From positions 1 through 49,648 of the forward strand of contig JAGOZX010000013.1 of the NCBI GenBank assembly GCA_018058425.1: a DNA stretch of 49,648 bases, written 5' to 3'. Position 1 is the first letter of the stretch, and each line of letters opens with the position of its first letter. The position numbers were made by a program, and so were the translations under genes. Of this stretch, positions 36,153 to 47,876 are shown in pieces. The notes under the pieces were generated by a model. It was not told the origin of the DNA. It made no database searches and worked only from the letters and a program-made list of their open reading frames with translations. This DNA comes from Sebaldella sp. Lineage in GTDB: Bacteria; Fusobacteriota; Fusobacteriia; Fusobacteriales; Leptotrichiaceae.

Positions 36153-37058
36153 ATGATTCAAATAAAAAAGAGCTACTATGCTGATCTTTTACTTTTACTT
36201 GTAGCTATAATTTGGGGAACTGGATTTACTGCTTCTAAAATAGCCGTAGACAGTGGAGTAATGCCATTTATGATGATGAGCTTAAGATTTGGAATTGCCA
36301 GTATTGCTTTATTAGGATTAGTCCTATTTAAAAAATGTAAAATCACTAAAAAAGAAGTTATAGCTGGTGTAATAATTGGAATCTTTCTCTATGCTGCTTT
36401 TGCTACACAGACAATAGGGATACAATATACTACATCATCAAAAAATGCTTTCTTAACAGGAACAAATGTAATCTTTGTACCCTATCTTTGCTGGATAATA
36501 TTCAGAAGAAAACCAGATAAATTTGTTTTTATATCTACATTATTAGCATTTTTAGGAATCTGTTTACTTTCTGTGGACGTGAATGAATTAGGAAGTTTTA
36601 CTATGAATAAAGGAGATATTTATACTCTTTTCTGTGCTTTATTCTTTGCATTACATATTATTTCACTCGATTATTTTACTAAAACTTATGATACTATTGT
36701 ACTTGCATTTTTACAAATACTCTTCGCATGTATATTTTCCATAATATCAGCAGTTTTTTCAGGACAATTAACTACAACTATGAGCACAAATGGACTGCTT
36801 GCAACATTATATCTGGGAATTTTTAGTACATTCTTAGCATTTACAATACAAACAGTGGCACAAAAGTATACAAGTTCTAATAAAACAGTTATTATATTAT
36901 CCACAGAAGCAGTTTTTGGAGCGATATTTTCAATAATAGTATTACATGAACATTTTTCAACAAAACTATTATTTGGATGTATTTTGATCCTTGCAGCTAT
37001 ACTAATTTCAGAAACAAAATTAAATTTTTTATATAAATATAGGAGGAAAACAGTATGA
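36153..37058 (+). CDS. EamA-family (DMT) permease
   Basis: Inner-membrane transporter of the drug/metabolite superfamily. 301 residues, ten membrane helices in two EamA repeats. The first starts LLLLLVAIIWGTGFTASKIA and the second around residue 150 (YTLFCALFFALHIISLDYFT), with the signature FTIQTVAQKYTSSNKTVIIL near 240. The ATG directly abuts AAGGAG (no spacer). Nine bases downstream, where other genes here have ATG, there is ATA. Its stop overlaps the start of the binding-protein gene by four bases (ATGA), placing it in the sugar operon. Substrate unknown, perhaps efflux of sugar products. Confidence 0.87.
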   Translation: MIQIKKSYYADLLLLLVAIIWGTGFTASKIAVDSGVMPFMMMSLRFGIASIALLGLVLFKKCKITKKEVIAGVIIGIFLYAAFATQTIGIQYTTSSKNAFLTGTNVIFVPYLCWIIFRRKPDKFVFISTLLAFLGICLLSVDVNELGSFTMNKGDIYTLFCALFFALHIISLDYFTKTYDTIVLAFLQILFACIFSIISAVFSGQLTTTMSTNGLLATLYLGIFSTFLAFTIQTVAQKYTSSNKTVIILSTEAVFGAIFSIIVLHEHFSTKLLFGCILILAAILISETKLNFLYKYRRKTV

Positions 37059-38296
37059 AAAAAACACTTTTTTTAAGTTGTTTATTATTATTATTCATTT
37101 TTTCTTGTGGAAGCGAAAAAAAACAGGAAGAATCAAAGGATGGAAGTGTGACACTTAGGTTTGCTACTTGGGACACAGGTCAAGAATTAGAGATCCAAAA
37201 GGAAATTGCTAAAAAATTTACAGAAAAAAATCCAAAAATAAAGATTCAAGTAGAAGCTTATGGTGATGGATTTGATCAAAAATTAGTTGCTTCATTTGGT
37301 GCTAAAGATGCTCCAGATGTTATGTATATGTGGGATTTCCCGACTTATGGTTCTTCTCTTGAAGATTTGAATCCTTATATAGCAAAAGATTCATCTATAG
37401 ATATAAAAGATTTTTATGAAGGTCTACTTCATTATGTACAAATGGATGGAAAAACTTACGGTATTCCATCAGGATTTACAACACATGTAATGTATTATAA
37501 TAAAAAATTATTTGATGCTGCTGGAGTAGCTTATCCTACTGAAAACTGGACTTGGGAAGAGTTTGCAGAAAAGGCACAAAAATTAAGTAAGCCAGATGAA
37601 AAAATATATGGTTTTGGTGTACCATCTAAACCAGATCCTTATGATTTCGAACAATTTTTATGGAGCTTTGGAAGTTCATATATTAGTCCAGACGGAAAAA
37701 CATTAAAAGGTTACTTAGATTCACCCGAAAGTATTGCTGCTGCTCAATTATTTGGAGATTTAGTTAAAAGTAAAGCAGGAGTCTTAGTAGGAAAAAAAGA
37801 TCAACAATCTGGTGATGATATTTTCAAAGCACAAAAAATCGCTATGTGGGAAAGTGGAATTTGGCCTTTAAACGGCTTTAAAGAAGCTGGAGTTGACTTT
37901 GGAATTGCTTTAATGCCTAGAAAAGGAACAAACCCACCTAAAAGTGTAGTTAGTTTATCAGCTGTTGCTATGTGGAAAGATTCAAAACATAAAGATGCTG
38001 CTTGGGAATTTATAAAATTTTATAATAGTGAAGAAGCTGCTAAATTAAGAGTAACAGACTTACCAGTAAGAAAGTCATTAGTAGAAAAATTTGGAACTAC
38101 AAAAGATCCAATGATGAAGCCTTTCTACACTATGCTTGAAACTTCAGATAATACTCCTGCATTTTTATTAAATAAAAACTGGAAAGAAGTTCAAAGAAAT
38201 CTTGGAATAGCTATAGAAAATATTATGATTGGTAACCAAGATGCCAAAACTGCATTTACTGATGTTGTTACTAAGTCAGAATTTTTACTAAATTAA
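37055..38296 (+). CDS. ABC transporter sugar-binding lipoprotein
   Basis: Family-1 extracellular solute-binding protein. 413 residues. Lipoprotein signal with lipobox LFIFSC (Cys about 18), then SVTLRFATWDTGQELEIQKE and the binding-protein patterns DAPDVMYMWDFPTYG, MYYNKKLFDAAGVAYP, NWTWEEFAEKAQKLS and WEFIKFYNSEEAAKLR. It delivers an oligosaccharide to the two permeases encoded next. The ribosome binding site AGGAGG sits inside the EamA coding end. Adjacent glycosidases suggest galactosides or glucosides as substrate. Confidence 0.92.
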   Translation: MKKTLFLSCLLLLFIFSCGSEKKQEESKDGSVTLRFATWDTGQELEIQKEIAKKFTEKNPKIKIQVEAYGDGFDQKLVASFGAKDAPDVMYMWDFPTYGSSLEDLNPYIAKDSSIDIKDFYEGLLHYVQMDGKTYGIPSGFTTHVMYYNKKLFDAAGVAYPTENWTWEEFAEKAQKLSKPDEKIYGFGVPSKPDPYDFEQFLWSFGSSYISPDGKTLKGYLDSPESIAAAQLFGDLVKSKAGVLVGKKDQQSGDDIFKAQKIAMWESGIWPLNGFKEAGVDFGIALMPRKGTNPPKSVVSLSAVAMWKDSKHKDAAWEFIKFYNSEEAAKLRVTDLPVRKSLVEKFGTTKDPMMKPFYTMLETSDNTPAFLLNKNWKEVQRNLGIAIENIMIGNQDAKTAFTDVVTKSEFLLN

Positions 38297-38309
38297 AAAG
38301 GAGTTATTT

Positions 38310-39263
38310 ATGGACATACCTATTACAAAAAAGTCTAAATCTAAAAAGAAGATTGATTTAACACCATATTTTTTTATCTCACCTTGGATTATTGGATTTT
38401 TATTATTCACTTTAGGACCATTGATTTTTTCCTTAATCATTAGTTTTTTTAACTGGCCTATTATTGGTAATGCAGAATTTGTAGGATTCAAGAATTATAC
38501 TACTATGTTTACAAAAGATCCTCAATTCTGGACATCATTTGGAATTACAATAAAATTTGCGTTTTTATTTGTTCCATTAAATATAATTTCAGCACTTATT
38601 TTAGCTATATTATTAAATCAAAATGTAAAAGGTAGCGGAGTTTTTAAAACTATATTTTATCTGCCTTCAGTAATATCAGGTGTAGCATTAGCTATGATTT
38701 GGTCTTGGGTATTTAGTGGTGAATATGGGATTTTAAACTATTTCTTATCACTTTTTCATATCGAAGGACCAAACTGGCTTCTTGATTCTAAGTGGGCTAT
38801 TGTATCTATGGTACTAGCCAGCTTATGGGGACAGGGAACTATGATGCTTATCTTTTTAACTGGTCTAAAAAATATTCCAGCTGAATTATATGAAGCTGCA
38901 GAGGTAGATGGTGCGAATGCATTTCATAAGTTTTTCAAAATTACACTACCTATGCTTAGTCCAACAATATTGTTTAATATTATCACAAGTATTATAAATG
39001 CTTTCCAACAACTTACTTTAGCATTATTACTAACAGGCGGAGGTCCTGCTGGTGCTACATACTTTTTCGCTATGTATGTATATGATAATGCATTTAAATA
39101 TTTCAAAATGGGATATTCTGCTGCTAATGCTTGGTTTATGTTCATTATAATCTTATTACTAACTCTTATTGTATTTAAAACTTCTTCTAAGTGGGTTTAT
39201 TATGAAGGAGAATCTACTGTTAATAAGAAAGTAAAGAAAAAAAAGAAACTATTTCAAAAATAA
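38310..39263 (+). CDS. ABC sugar permease, MalF/UgpA type
   Basis: 317 residues, six or more membrane helices. Starts with YFFISPWIIGFLLFTLGPLI, the usual first helix. The EAA loop that contacts the ATPase reads LYEAAEVDGANAFHKFFKIT (about 195-214). The basic tail KKVKKKKKLF is cytosolic. The gene starts 13 bases after the binding-protein gene. No ATP-binding subunit lies in the island, so a shared MsmK/UgpC-type ATPase encoded elsewhere is needed. Confidence 0.93.
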   Translation: MDIPITKKSKSKKKIDLTPYFFISPWIIGFLLFTLGPLIFSLIISFFNWPIIGNAEFVGFKNYTTMFTKDPQFWTSFGITIKFAFLFVPLNIISALILAILLNQNVKGSGVFKTIFYLPSVISGVALAMIWSWVFSGEYGILNYFLSLFHIEGPNWLLDSKWAIVSMVLASLWGQGTMMLIFLTGLKNIPAELYEAAEVDGANAFHKFFKITLPMLSPTILFNIITSIINAFQQLTLALLLTGGGPAGATYFFAMYVYDNAFKYFKMGYSAANAWFMFIIILLLTLIVFKTSSKWVYYEGESTVNKKVKKKKKLFQK

Positions 39264-39323
39264 CTTTTTTTATTAATAAGAAAATAGTTTACTTTTTTAA
39301 ACTAAATTGAAAGGCTAAAAATT

Positions 39324-40160
39324 ATGAAAAATATGAAATTAAATAAAACGACAAAAACTATTTTTGTTTATCTACTGCTAATAATATGTTCACTATTATT
39401 TTTGGCACCTTTTTATTGGATGTTTAGTACATCAGTAAAACCAAGTAATGAAGTATTTTTATTTCCTCCAAAGTGGATTCCATCACATTTTAAATTTGAA
39501 AACTTTGGAAATGCTTGGCAAATGCAGCCATTTGGTATGTTTTTAAAGAATACTCTAATTGTAGTAGTTATGTCTACAGTAGCACAAGTATTCTCTTCAT
39601 CATTAATAGCTTATGGTTTTGCAAGGTTTGACTTTAAAGGTAAGAATTTTTTATTTGTTATTGTTTTAGCTACTATGATGATTCCTTGGGATGTTACTAT
39701 GATACCTTTATATATGGAATTTAACTTTTTTGGTTGGATAAATACATTAAAAACGCTTATTGTTCCGTCTTTTTTTGGGTCAGGATTCTTTATCTTTATG
39801 CTTAGGCAGTTTTTATTAGGAATTCCTAAAGAACTAGATGAAGCAGCTAAAATAGATGGTGCAAGTGCTTTCCAAATCTATTGGAAAATATACCTGCCTC
39901 TAATGAAACCAGCTTTAGTATTAGTTGCTATATTTAATGTGTTAAATACATGGAATGACTATTTAGGTCCATTAATCTTCTTAAATGATCAAAGTAAATA
40001 TACTCTTACATTAGGTTTAGCACAATTTAAAGGAGTTTTTGGAGTAGATACTACTTCTATAATGGCTATAACTACACTGATATGTCTTCCACCTGTGCTA
40101 ATTTTCTTCTTCGCTCAAAAGCATATCATAGAGGGAGTTAGTTCTACAGGATTAAAATAA
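39324..40160 (+). CDS. ABC sugar permease, MalG/UgpE type
   Basis: 278 residues, six membrane helices. LLFLAPFYWMFSTSVKPSNE is typical of MalG-type partners. The EAA loop reads LDEAAKIDGASAFQIYWKIY. It ends with FFFAQKHIIEGVSSTGLK, the conserved MalG-type tail (Q..I.G...GA.K). It forms the heterodimeric channel with the preceding permease. The 60-base gap upstream has a weak TAGTTT/AAACTA hairpin. Confidence 0.93.
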   Translation: MKNMKLNKTTKTIFVYLLLIICSLLFLAPFYWMFSTSVKPSNEVFLFPPKWIPSHFKFENFGNAWQMQPFGMFLKNTLIVVVMSTVAQVFSSSLIAYGFARFDFKGKNFLFVIVLATMMIPWDVTMIPLYMEFNFFGWINTLKTLIVPSFFGSGFFIFMLRQFLLGIPKELDEAAKIDGASAFQIYWKIYLPLMKPALVLVAIFNVLNTWNDYLGPLIFLNDQSKYTLTLGLAQFKGVFGVDTTSIMAITTLICLPPVLIFFFAQKHIIEGVSSTGLK

Positions 40161-40204
40161 ATAAAGCTTTAAAATACGGTATTGTTATCATAAATATTTC
40201 AAAA

Positions 40205-40246
40205 TGTATTTGGCATGGCTGTGAAGCTGTGCCTTAACTAAATACA
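40205..40246 (+). other. Intercistronic stem-loop
   Basis: TGTATTT and AAATACA flank an 8-bp stem GGCATGGC/GCTGTGCC (two G-U pairs) with a TGTGAA loop. There is no T-run after it, so it is not a standard terminator. It lies between the transport genes and the glycosidase genes and could protect or process the mRNA to set different expression levels. Confidence 0.55.
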
Positions 40247-40266
40247 AAACAAAAGGAAGGAGTACC

Positions 40267-41952
40267 ATGCAAATAAACATAGATAATATCTCATTTAGCA
40301 GATACGGATCTTTTCTTTCAATTAGTAATTATAAAACTCCTAAAGAGTTAGGTAAGGGTTTATATATAAGAAATATAAGAGGTGGAGATGAAAATTTAGG
40401 AAATTTTCTTTTGGTAGAACTAATAGAAAATAATGTTTCTATTGATTATGACATAGAAATGACTCCATCTTTACTTACTTTAAAAGGAAAGATGGGAAAA
40501 CTAGAATTTATTCTGTCAGAACAAAATGAAATTAGAATCCGTGGTTCTCATTGTAAACTGCGGTTAACTTTAAATAATGAATCTTATGATCATATTATTT
40601 CACATGAAAATAATAATTGGGAATTTAACAGTTATTCCAAACATATAAAGTCTATGTTTGTTCCTCTAGCTGGTAAAACTAATGTAATCGCTCCTTGGAA
40701 TGAAGAACGAAGCGAGAAAGTTCAGGTAGAATTATCTGATGATAATATTGAATGTGTATTACACTTTTATAAAGGAGTTTATCTTCCTAAAAAAGAATAT
40801 GAGAAATTTGACTCATGTTTAGAAGCTGTAAATAATGATTTTAATAAATGGATCAGTAGTTTTCCTACTCCAAAAGATTATAACTATGAAAATAATTTAG
40901 CTGCCTATGTTCTTTGGAATAATGTAGTGTTTTCAGAAGGTGTACTTAGTCATGATTCTGTATATATGTCAAAAAATTGGATGACTAATATTTGGAGTTG
41001 GGATAACTGTTTTGTAGCTATGTCTCTTATCGAAAATCATCCTAAGCTTGCTTGGGATCAGCTTCTGGTCTTTTATGCTACACAAGATGAAAGCGGTTTA
41101 TTCCCAGATTATGTAAATGATAAATATGCATCATTTAGCTGTTGTAAACCACCTATTCATGGTTGGACAATAAAATACCTTTATGAGAAAAATCCTGATT
41201 TTTTCTCTGATAAGCTTGATATTGTTTATGATATGCTTTCTAAATGGACAAACTTTTGGCTTCAGTACAGAACTTATGAAAATGATATTATTCCAAAATA
41301 TTTTCATGGAAATGATTCTGGCTGGGATAATAGTACTATTTTCCATGATGGCGGTCCTATTGAAAGTCCTGATCTAATTAGTTTTTTAATAACTCAAATG
41401 AATTTTTTAGCTGAAGTTGCTGAAAAGATAGGATTAAATAGTGAAAGCCTTAATTGGAAAAATAAAAGTACAAAATTCTTAGATATTCTAATAAAAGAGT
41501 TTTGGAATGGAAAAAAATTTATTGCTAGAAAAATAGAAGGAAATAAAAAACTTCCTGTAACTGCCGGTGACTCTCTTATTTCATTTATCCCATTAATTTT
41601 AGGAAACCTCCTTCCAGAAAATATTCTAGAAGAATTAGTTAATGGCTTAAAAGAAGATAATAGATTTTTAACTCCATATGGATTAGCGACAGAAAGTATA
41701 TCAAGTTCATTTTATAATCCAGATGGTTATTGGAGAGGACCTATATGGGCTCCTGTTATGATGATAATTATTGATTCTCTTAACAGAGCAGGTAAAACTG
41801 ACTTTTCGAATGAATTAAGAAAAAAATATTTAAATTTAATAAAAACAGGCGGCTTAGCCGAAAACTTTAATGCAAAAACTGGAGAAGGACTAAGAGATAA
41901 AGGTTTTGCTTGGACTTCAGCAGTGTTTTTAATATTAAATGATAATACTTAA
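40267..41952 (+). CDS. GH63-like (MGH1-type) glycoside hydrolase
   Basis: 561 residues. An N-terminal beta domain (about 1-190) and an (alpha/alpha)6 barrel. The barrel carries WMTNIWSWDNCFVAMSL, FHGNDSGWDNSTIFHDGG (Asp 354 as probable general acid) and TESISSSFYNPDGYWRGPIW near 475, with the end pattern AENFNAKTGEGLRDKGFAWT. This is the arrangement of GH63 and related MGH1-like enzymes, which are mostly inverting alpha-glucosidases or mannosylglycerate/glucosylglycerate hydrolases. No signal peptide, so it acts on imported sugar. It is co-directional with transporter and beta-galactosidase. Exact substrate unknown. Confidence 0.85.
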   Translation: MQINIDNISFSRYGSFLSISNYKTPKELGKGLYIRNIRGGDENLGNFLLVELIENNVSIDYDIEMTPSLLTLKGKMGKLEFILSEQNEIRIRGSHCKLRLTLNNESYDHIISHENNNWEFNSYSKHIKSMFVPLAGKTNVIAPWNEERSEKVQVELSDDNIECVLHFYKGVYLPKKEYEKFDSCLEAVNNDFNKWISSFPTPKDYNYENNLAAYVLWNNVVFSEGVLSHDSVYMSKNWMTNIWSWDNCFVAMSLIENHPKLAWDQLLVFYATQDESGLFPDYVNDKYASFSCCKPPIHGWTIKYLYEKNPDFFSDKLDIVYDMLSKWTNFWLQYRTYENDIIPKYFHGNDSGWDNSTIFHDGGPIESPDLISFLITQMNFLAEVAEKIGLNSESLNWKNKSTKFLDILIKEFWNGKKFIARKIEGNKKLPVTAGDSLISFIPLILGNLLPENILEELVNGLKEDNRFLTPYGLATESISSSFYNPDGYWRGPIWAPVMMIIIDSLNRAGKTDFSNELRKKYLNLIKTGGLAENFNAKTGEGLRDKGFAWTSAVFLILNDNT

Positions 41953-45054
<3,102 letters not shown>

Positions 45055-45079
45055 AATTTCTATATACATCATACAAATC

Positions 45080-45108
45080 TTGACAAAGTAATCATGTTAT
45101 AATACTAT
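45080..45108 (+). promoter_or_regulatory. Promoter of the LacI-family regulator
   Basis: TTGACA (45080-45085), 17 bases, TACTAT (45103-45108). A TATAAT at 45098-45103 is only 12 bases from the -35 and is less likely to be used. Confidence 0.65.
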
Positions 45109-45118
45109 TGACTTATAA

Positions 45119-46141
<1,023 letters not shown>

Positions 46142-46187
46142 TTAGGCTAAGTTTCTCTTAATCATTAAATAATAATTTTACTAAAAT

Positions 46188-46220
46188 AAAAAACTCGCAT
46201 TAATTATTGCGAGTTTTTAT
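46188..46220. terminator. Bidirectional terminator between the regulator and the peptide operon
   Basis: AAAACTCGCA/TGCGAGTTTT, a 10-bp perfect stem with an 8-base loop and T-runs on both strands. It ends the LacI-family gene (plus) and the four-peptide operon (minus). Confidence 0.92.
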
Positions 46221-46233
46221 TTATTTATTAATA

Positions 46234-46359
46234 CTATTTATGCTTCATTTCTGATTGAATTCTTCCTATTATTTCTTCTGGCGAATCGTAAGTTACACTT
46301 GCTAACGCTGTAAATGAAATTGCTGATACTAAAGTTAAAATTAACATTGTCTTTTTCAT
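46234..46359 (-). CDS. Small secreted peptide, copy 4 of 4
   Basis: 41 residues. Signal peptide MKKTMLILTLVSAISFTALA with an AxA-like end, then SVTYDSPEEIIGRIQ and SEMKHK. Ribosome binding site AGGAGGACATC before the ATG. Last gene of the tandem array, ending 14 bases before the bidirectional terminator. Differs from copy 3 by T-M-L for T-I-L in the signal peptide and Ser for Leu in the variable position before EMKHK. Mature part predicted at about 21 residues, an amphipathic helix. Family unknown. Confidence 0.8.
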   Translation of the reverse strand: MKKTMLILTLVSAISFTALASVTYDSPEEIIGRIQSEMKHK

Positions 46360-46395
46360 GATGTCCTCCTAAATTTTTATTATTAGATTTATAAT

Positions 46396-46521
46396 CTATT
46401 TATGTTTCATTTCTAATTGAATTCTTCCTATTATTTCTTCTGGTGAATCATAAGTTACACTTGCTAATGCTGTAAATGAAATTGCTGATACTAAAGTTAA
46501 AATCAATATTGTTTTTTTCAT
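46396..46521 (-). CDS. Small secreted peptide, copy 3 of 4
   Basis: 41 residues. Signal peptide MKKTILILTLVSAISFTALA, mature SVTYDSPEEIIGRIQ followed by LEMKHK. Same AGGAGGACATC ribosome binding site and the same 36-38-base intergenic segment as the neighbours. Repeat spacing is 162 bases start to start relative to copies 2 and 4. Family unknown. Confidence 0.8.
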   Translation of the reverse strand: MKKTILILTLVSAISFTALASVTYDSPEEIIGRIQLEMKHK

Positions 46522-46557
46522 GATGTCCTCCTAAATTTTTATTATTAGATTTATAAT

Positions 46558-46683
46558 CTATTTATGTTTCATTTCCAATTGAATTCTCTTAATTATTTCT
46601 TCTGGTGAATCATAAGTTACACTTGCTAATGCTGTGAATGAAATTGCTGATACTAAAGTTAAAATTAATATTGTTTTTTTCAT
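46558..46683 (-). CDS. Small secreted peptide, copy 2 of 4
   Basis: 41 residues. Signal peptide identical in protein sequence to copy 3, mature SVTYDSPEEIIKRIQ followed by LEMKHK (Lys instead of Gly in the EEII-x-RIQ motif). The DNA differs from copy 3 mainly at third positions, which indicates the protein is under selection rather than being a fresh duplication. Own AGGAGG site. Family unknown. Confidence 0.8.
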   Translation of the reverse strand: MKKTILILTLVSAISFTALASVTYDSPEEIIKRIQLEMKHK

Positions 46684-46721
46684 GATGTCCTCCTAAAAAT
46701 TTTTTTTATTAGATTTATAAT

Positions 46722-46850
46722 CTATTTATGCTTCATTTCCCATTGAATTCTATCAATTATTTCTTTTGGTGAATCATAAGTTACAGCGCTTGCTAATGAT
46801 GTATACGAAGCTACTGCCACTAATGTTAAGATTAATATTGTTTTTTTCAT
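46722..46850 (-). CDS. Small secreted peptide, copy 1 of 4 (promoter-proximal)
   Basis: 42 residues and the most diverged copy: signal peptide MKKTILILTLVAVASYTSLA, mature SAVTYDSPKEIIDRIQ followed by WEMKHK. It keeps the invariant VTYDSP, EII-x-RIQ and EMKHK. Ribosome binding site AGGAGGTCGCC, 97 bases or so from the predicted transcription start. No cysteine in any copy, no GG-type leader and no modification enzyme nearby, so it is not an obvious bacteriocin. Family unknown. Confidence 0.8.
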   Translation of the reverse strand: MKKTILILTLVAVASYTSLASAVTYDSPKEIIDRIQWEMKHK

Positions 46851-46873
46851 GGCGACCTCCTAAGTTATTTTTA

Positions 46874-46893
46874 TTAAATATTTGAATATTTAA
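46874..46893 (-). promoter_or_regulatory. Palindrome in the leader of the peptide operon
   Basis: TTAAATATT, two bases, AATATTTAA: a perfect 9-bp inverted repeat between the promoter and the first gene. Made only of A and T, so chance is possible. Otherwise an operator or leader hairpin. Confidence 0.4.
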
Positions 46894-46953
46894 ATTTTGT
46901 TATTATTTGATTCATAAACATTAATTTGCAATCTATGAAATTCAACTAAATAC

Positions 46954-46982
46954 ATTGTAACTTAATTACAAAGAAAAGTCAA
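46954..46982 (-). promoter_or_regulatory. Consensus promoter of the secreted-peptide operon
   Basis: TTGACT (46977-46982), 17 bases, TACAAT (46954-46959). The start is predicted near 46947, giving a leader of about 97 bases. Five of six matches in each hexamer and ideal spacing suggest strong transcription. Confidence 0.85.
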
Positions 46983-47395
46983 GAATATTTTGTATTTTTA
47001 TTTACGTTTCCTGTAAGACAATTACAAAAAAACATGAAAAATACCAATAAAATCATTGTTATTTTTATAAAAAATTTTTTTAAAAATAAATGTATATACA
47101 CTTATTTACGATAATTAATTATATTGTCATGATGATATATAAAATAAAAAATTTAAATTAATTTCTAAATCTTATTCTTATAAACCATATGTTAAATAAA
47201 AAAATGAAAAATTTTGAATACAGAATTTTGATTTTTTTAAATATTTTTTTATTTTTATATGCTTTACTTTTTTTATAACAGAGGTATAATTATATTGACG
47301 ATAAATAGTTTTTATAAACAACACTTTGTTTTAAACTTAAATAAAGTGTACGTATCTTTATTATTATATTTATAAAATTGAAAGAAGGGAAAATT
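46983..47395 (+). promoter_or_regulatory. AT-rich divergent intergenic region with promoter of the SRPBCC gene
   Basis: Over 80 % A+T by eye, with no gene seen. Contains TTTACT (47263-47268), 16 bases, TATAAT (47285-47290) on the plus strand, and an inverted repeat ACACTTT/AAAGTGT (47321-47349) between that promoter and the start codon, a possible operator. The remainder (46990-47260) has long T- and A-runs, suggestive of bent DNA only. Confidence 0.45.
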
Positions 47396-47803
47396 ATGAA
47401 TTATGAGTTTAATTATAAAAAAACAATCTTTTTAGATGCAACAATTGAAAAAGTATGGGAATTCTTAACAAAGCCTGAGTACACAAAGCAATATATGTAC
47501 AATGGTGAGGTTACATCTAATTGGGAAGTAGGGAGTACTATTTCTTGGAAGGGCACTTATATGGGTCAAGAATTTTTAGAGAAAGGAATCGTTCTCGAAT
47601 GTACACCTTATAAGCACCTAAAATATTCAGAAGTAGATTCAAGTAATCCTCTTACAGACAAAGAGCATGTTACTTATCAATTACTAAAAAAAGAAAATGG
47701 AACTGAACTTACAATTAATGCAGATTATTTTAGAGAAGACATAAAAGAATACACAGAAGGTTGGAATGAAGTTGTCATCCCAGCTTTACTTAAACTTAGC
47801 TAA
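47396..47803 (+). CDS. SRPBCC (AHSA1/START-like) domain protein
   Basis: 135 residues, a single helix-grip fold domain. Typical pattern: KKTIFLDATIEKVWEFLTKP, GSTISWKGTYMGQEF, VLECTPYKHLKYSEVD, HVTYQLLKKENGTELTI and the C-terminal helix EGWNEVVIPALLKLS. Such proteins bind hydrophobic ligands. Many of these short AHSA1-like ones have no assigned role. The longest frame starts at a TTG (47378). The ATG at 47396 with GAAGGGAAA is preferred. Confidence 0.85.
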   Translation: MNYEFNYKKTIFLDATIEKVWEFLTKPEYTKQYMYNGEVTSNWEVGSTISWKGTYMGQEFLEKGIVLECTPYKHLKYSEVDSSNPLTDKEHVTYQLLKKENGTELTINADYFREDIKEYTEGWNEVVIPALLKLS

Positions 47804-47818
47804 TGAACAGAATAAAAA

Positions 47819-47850
47819 GTTAGAGTAGCTTTATACTACTCTAATTTTTA
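47819..47850. terminator. Bidirectional terminator between SRPBCC and exporter genes
   Basis: TTAGAGTAG/CTACTCTAA, a perfect 9-bp stem with a 7-base loop and T/A-runs on both sides, between convergent genes. Confidence 0.9.
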
Positions 47851-47876
47851 TTTATTTATTTGAATTATTACTTCTT

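Larger units (their letters stand above)
46234..46850 (-). repeat. Four-copy tandem gene repeat, about 162 bp per unit
   Basis: Start-to-start distances 162, 162 and 167 bases. Each unit contains a ribosome binding site, a 41-42-codon ORF and an AT-rich spacer (TTTAGGAGGACATCATG before the genes, TAGATTATAAATC after). The three distal units are nearly identical and the proximal one is older. Confidence 0.9.

Noticed and set aside
46234..46850. CRISPR-like or satellite repeat array
   Set aside because: Units are 162 bp with open reading frames, ribosome binding sites and mostly synonymous differences, so it is a tandem gene family. No cas genes are present.
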